Assembly (NCBI RefSeq): GCF_000006565.2
Contig: NC_031467.1
Location: forward strand, 124,001-188,000
Direction: 5' to 3'
Origin: Toxoplasma gondii ME49
Lineage: Eukaryota > Apicomplexa > Conoidasida > Eucoccidiorida > Sarcocystidae
DNA length: 64,000 nucleotides
Below the pieces are notes generated by a model. The model saw nothing but the letters and a program-made list of their open reading frames with translations, searched no databases and was not told where the DNA came from. Positions 62,967 through 64,000 of this stretch are shown in pieces. The first letter of the stretch is position 1; every line of letters starts with the position of its first letter. Made by a program: the position numbers and the translations under genes.

Positions 62967-64000
62967 ATGCCCGGAGTGGCATCTTGCGAGTTTCTGAACG
63001 AAGTTGCCGCGTCTGCGTATTTCGACCTGCCCCGCACAGAGTCCGCGGCAGCCGAGAGACGAATGGCCTCGCTTTCGAACCTTCCAAACACTGAACTGCA
63101 GACGCATTTCTCTCGACCTCCAGACTCGAGCAAGCAGCAGCCTGCGCCGCGAGGAAAGCCCTCGATCCCAAGACTCGACAGAGTCGGTGAACCTCACCGG
63201 CCGGCCTCTTCGCGCTCAAAGTCCGGCTCATTGTCTTGTGCTGAAGCCCCTTGGCCACACAGGCGACTGCCGGGGACGCCCGTCGGCTGCACAGACACAG
63301 TAGGCCGAGGCTCGAAGCTTCGAACTGAAGAGCCTTCCGGACGCGGAAACCGAGACGCCGCGCGTCCTCGCGACTCTCGCACTCCTTCCTCTTCTTCCAA
63401 CGCTTCTTCTTCTCTTTCGTCTCCTTTCAAGTCTCCTTCCAAGTCTGTCCGTACCTCGTCTTCTGCTGTCGGCGCCTGTCTGGAAGCGGGACCGAGGAGA
63501 GCTACGTCGCTCTTCGCTTACGTGTGCAGCGGCCTTTTGTTTTCTCGCAGCTTCTTCTCGGGTCTGGTCTTCAGCCGGATGATGCACTGGTGCGTCGCGT
63601 CTGCCCTGCGGTTTCTCCTTCTGAAACTTCTCCAGCTTCAGCGTCGGCGCTTCCTTGAAGTCTGCTGTGACCCCACACAGAGGTTCACACACATCCTCTC
63701 TGGCGGCCGCCTCAAGGCGGAGCGCCACAGTGTACGTACAGCCGACGGGTATGAGATCTTCTTCTACCGCCTCGCGAGGGTTTCGCGACACTGCTGCCAC
63801 ACTGCCGCGCCGCGCTGCTGCGGTGCCTCGAGTGTGCATGCATCTGGCAGAGAAGGCGGCGGCACTTCGCCGTGTCGATGCGCCTCCGTCTGTTCCGCGT
63901 CGAGAGATGAAAACGCGTTGGGCGCTTGTGGATGCCTCCAAGCCCCAGCGACCTCGGCGACTGGCCCGTGTCCGTCGCCGGTGATCAGCCGACGCGTGTT
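62967..64000 (+). CDS. Alpha/beta-hydrolase-associated lipase, N-terminal part (runs off the window)
   Basis: The frame is open from ATG 62967 (MPGVASCEFLNEV) for 344 codons to the window end without a stop. The first 180 residues are Ser/Arg/Pro-rich. A hydrophobic segment follows (SLFAYVCSGLLFSRSFFSGL and CVASALRFLLLKLLQL), then ERHSVRTADGYEIFFYRLAR. That last motif matches the conserved lid-proximal start (H-V-T-DGY-L-R) of lysosomal acid/gastric-type lipases (alpha/beta-hydrolase-associated lipase region). The catalytic Ser, Asp and His would lie beyond the edge. The Cys-rich stretch after FFYRLAR (SRHCCHTAAPRCCGA) is unlike the family and may be an insertion. The opposite strand is also open (63941-63228), but only the plus frame carries a family motif. 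Likely membrane-associated. Confidence 0.68.
   Translation, partial: MPGVASCEFLNEVAASAYFDLPRTESAAAERRMASLSNLPNTELQTHFSRPPDSSKQQPAPRGKPSIPRLDRVGEPHRPASSRSKSGSLSCAEAPWPHRRLPGTPVGCTDTVGRGSKLRTEEPSGRGNRDAARPRDSRTPSSSSNASSSLSSPFKSPSKSVRTSSSAVGACLEAGPRRATSLFAYVCSGLLFSRSFFSGLVFSRMMHWCVASALRFLLLKLLQLQRRRFLEVCCDPTQRFTHILSGGRLKAERHSVRTADGYEIFFYRLARVSRHCCHTAAPRCCGASSVHASGREGGGTSPCRCASVCSASRDENALGACGCLQAPATSATGPCPSPVISRRV

Noticed and set aside
63228..63941. A 237-codon minus-strand frame over the lipase
   Set aside because: The plus frame is open to the window edge and carries the lipase motif DGYEIFFYRL; the minus frame is Arg/Ala-rich shadow.

Overview
This is nuclear DNA of a eukaryote, most likely a tissue-cyst coccidian such as Toxoplasma gondii or a close relative (Hammondia, Neospora). 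The sequence shows intron-rich genes with GT-AG junctions, GC-rich exons full of long Ser-, Glu- and Arg-rich tracts, TA and purine microsatellites in introns, many TGCATGC words and kilobase-scale intergenic gaps. Nothing looks prokaryotic: there are no operons and no ribosome binding sites. The genus is an inference from style, not from a database match.

Left part, minus strand. Two very long open frames (11999-6972 and 6591-1828) appear to be two exons of one gene, joined across a 380-bp AT-rich intron with matching phase. It would encode a protein of about 3263 residues with a calponin-homology-like N-terminal domain and extensive coiled coil. Upstream of it lies a complete seven-exon NADP-type glutamate dehydrogenase (20373-15348, 489 aa), read through seven exons with all splice phases consistent.

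Middle part, plus strand. An inositol-polyphosphate 5-phosphatase (24267 to 32009 or 32329) is spread over at least ten exons; one stretch (27436-29100) could not be resolved with confidence. It is followed by a small membrane protein resembling EMC5/MMGT1 (35073-36728) whose 3' end is uncertain. The region 36.7-42.3 kb holds only unassigned candidate exons and a long CT-rich leader. Then comes a DHHC palmitoyltransferase (42300-50345, seven exons, 1327 aa) with about 900 low-complexity residues inserted between its second membrane helix and the catalytic cysteine-rich domain.

Right part. On the minus strand, a nine-exon FAM98-family gene (57237-52797, about 492 aa) is converging with the DHHC gene. 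About 155 bp upstream of it is a putative four-exon gene for a 136-residue helical protein (58514-57392). At the right edge an open frame (62967 to the end, plus) carries the start of an alpha/beta-hydrolase-associated lipase and runs off the window.

The genes do not form a pathway; they are ordinary single-copy cell-biology genes (nitrogen metabolism, phosphoinositide turnover, ER membrane insertion, protein palmitoylation, RNA ligation, lipolysis, and a large possible cytoskeletal protein). The least explained signals are the giant two-exon protein, the inserted DHHC enzyme, the FAM98 gene with its small neighbour, and a recurrent short dyad (GGTGTNNNNACACC type) scattered through introns, intergenic DNA and at least one exon.
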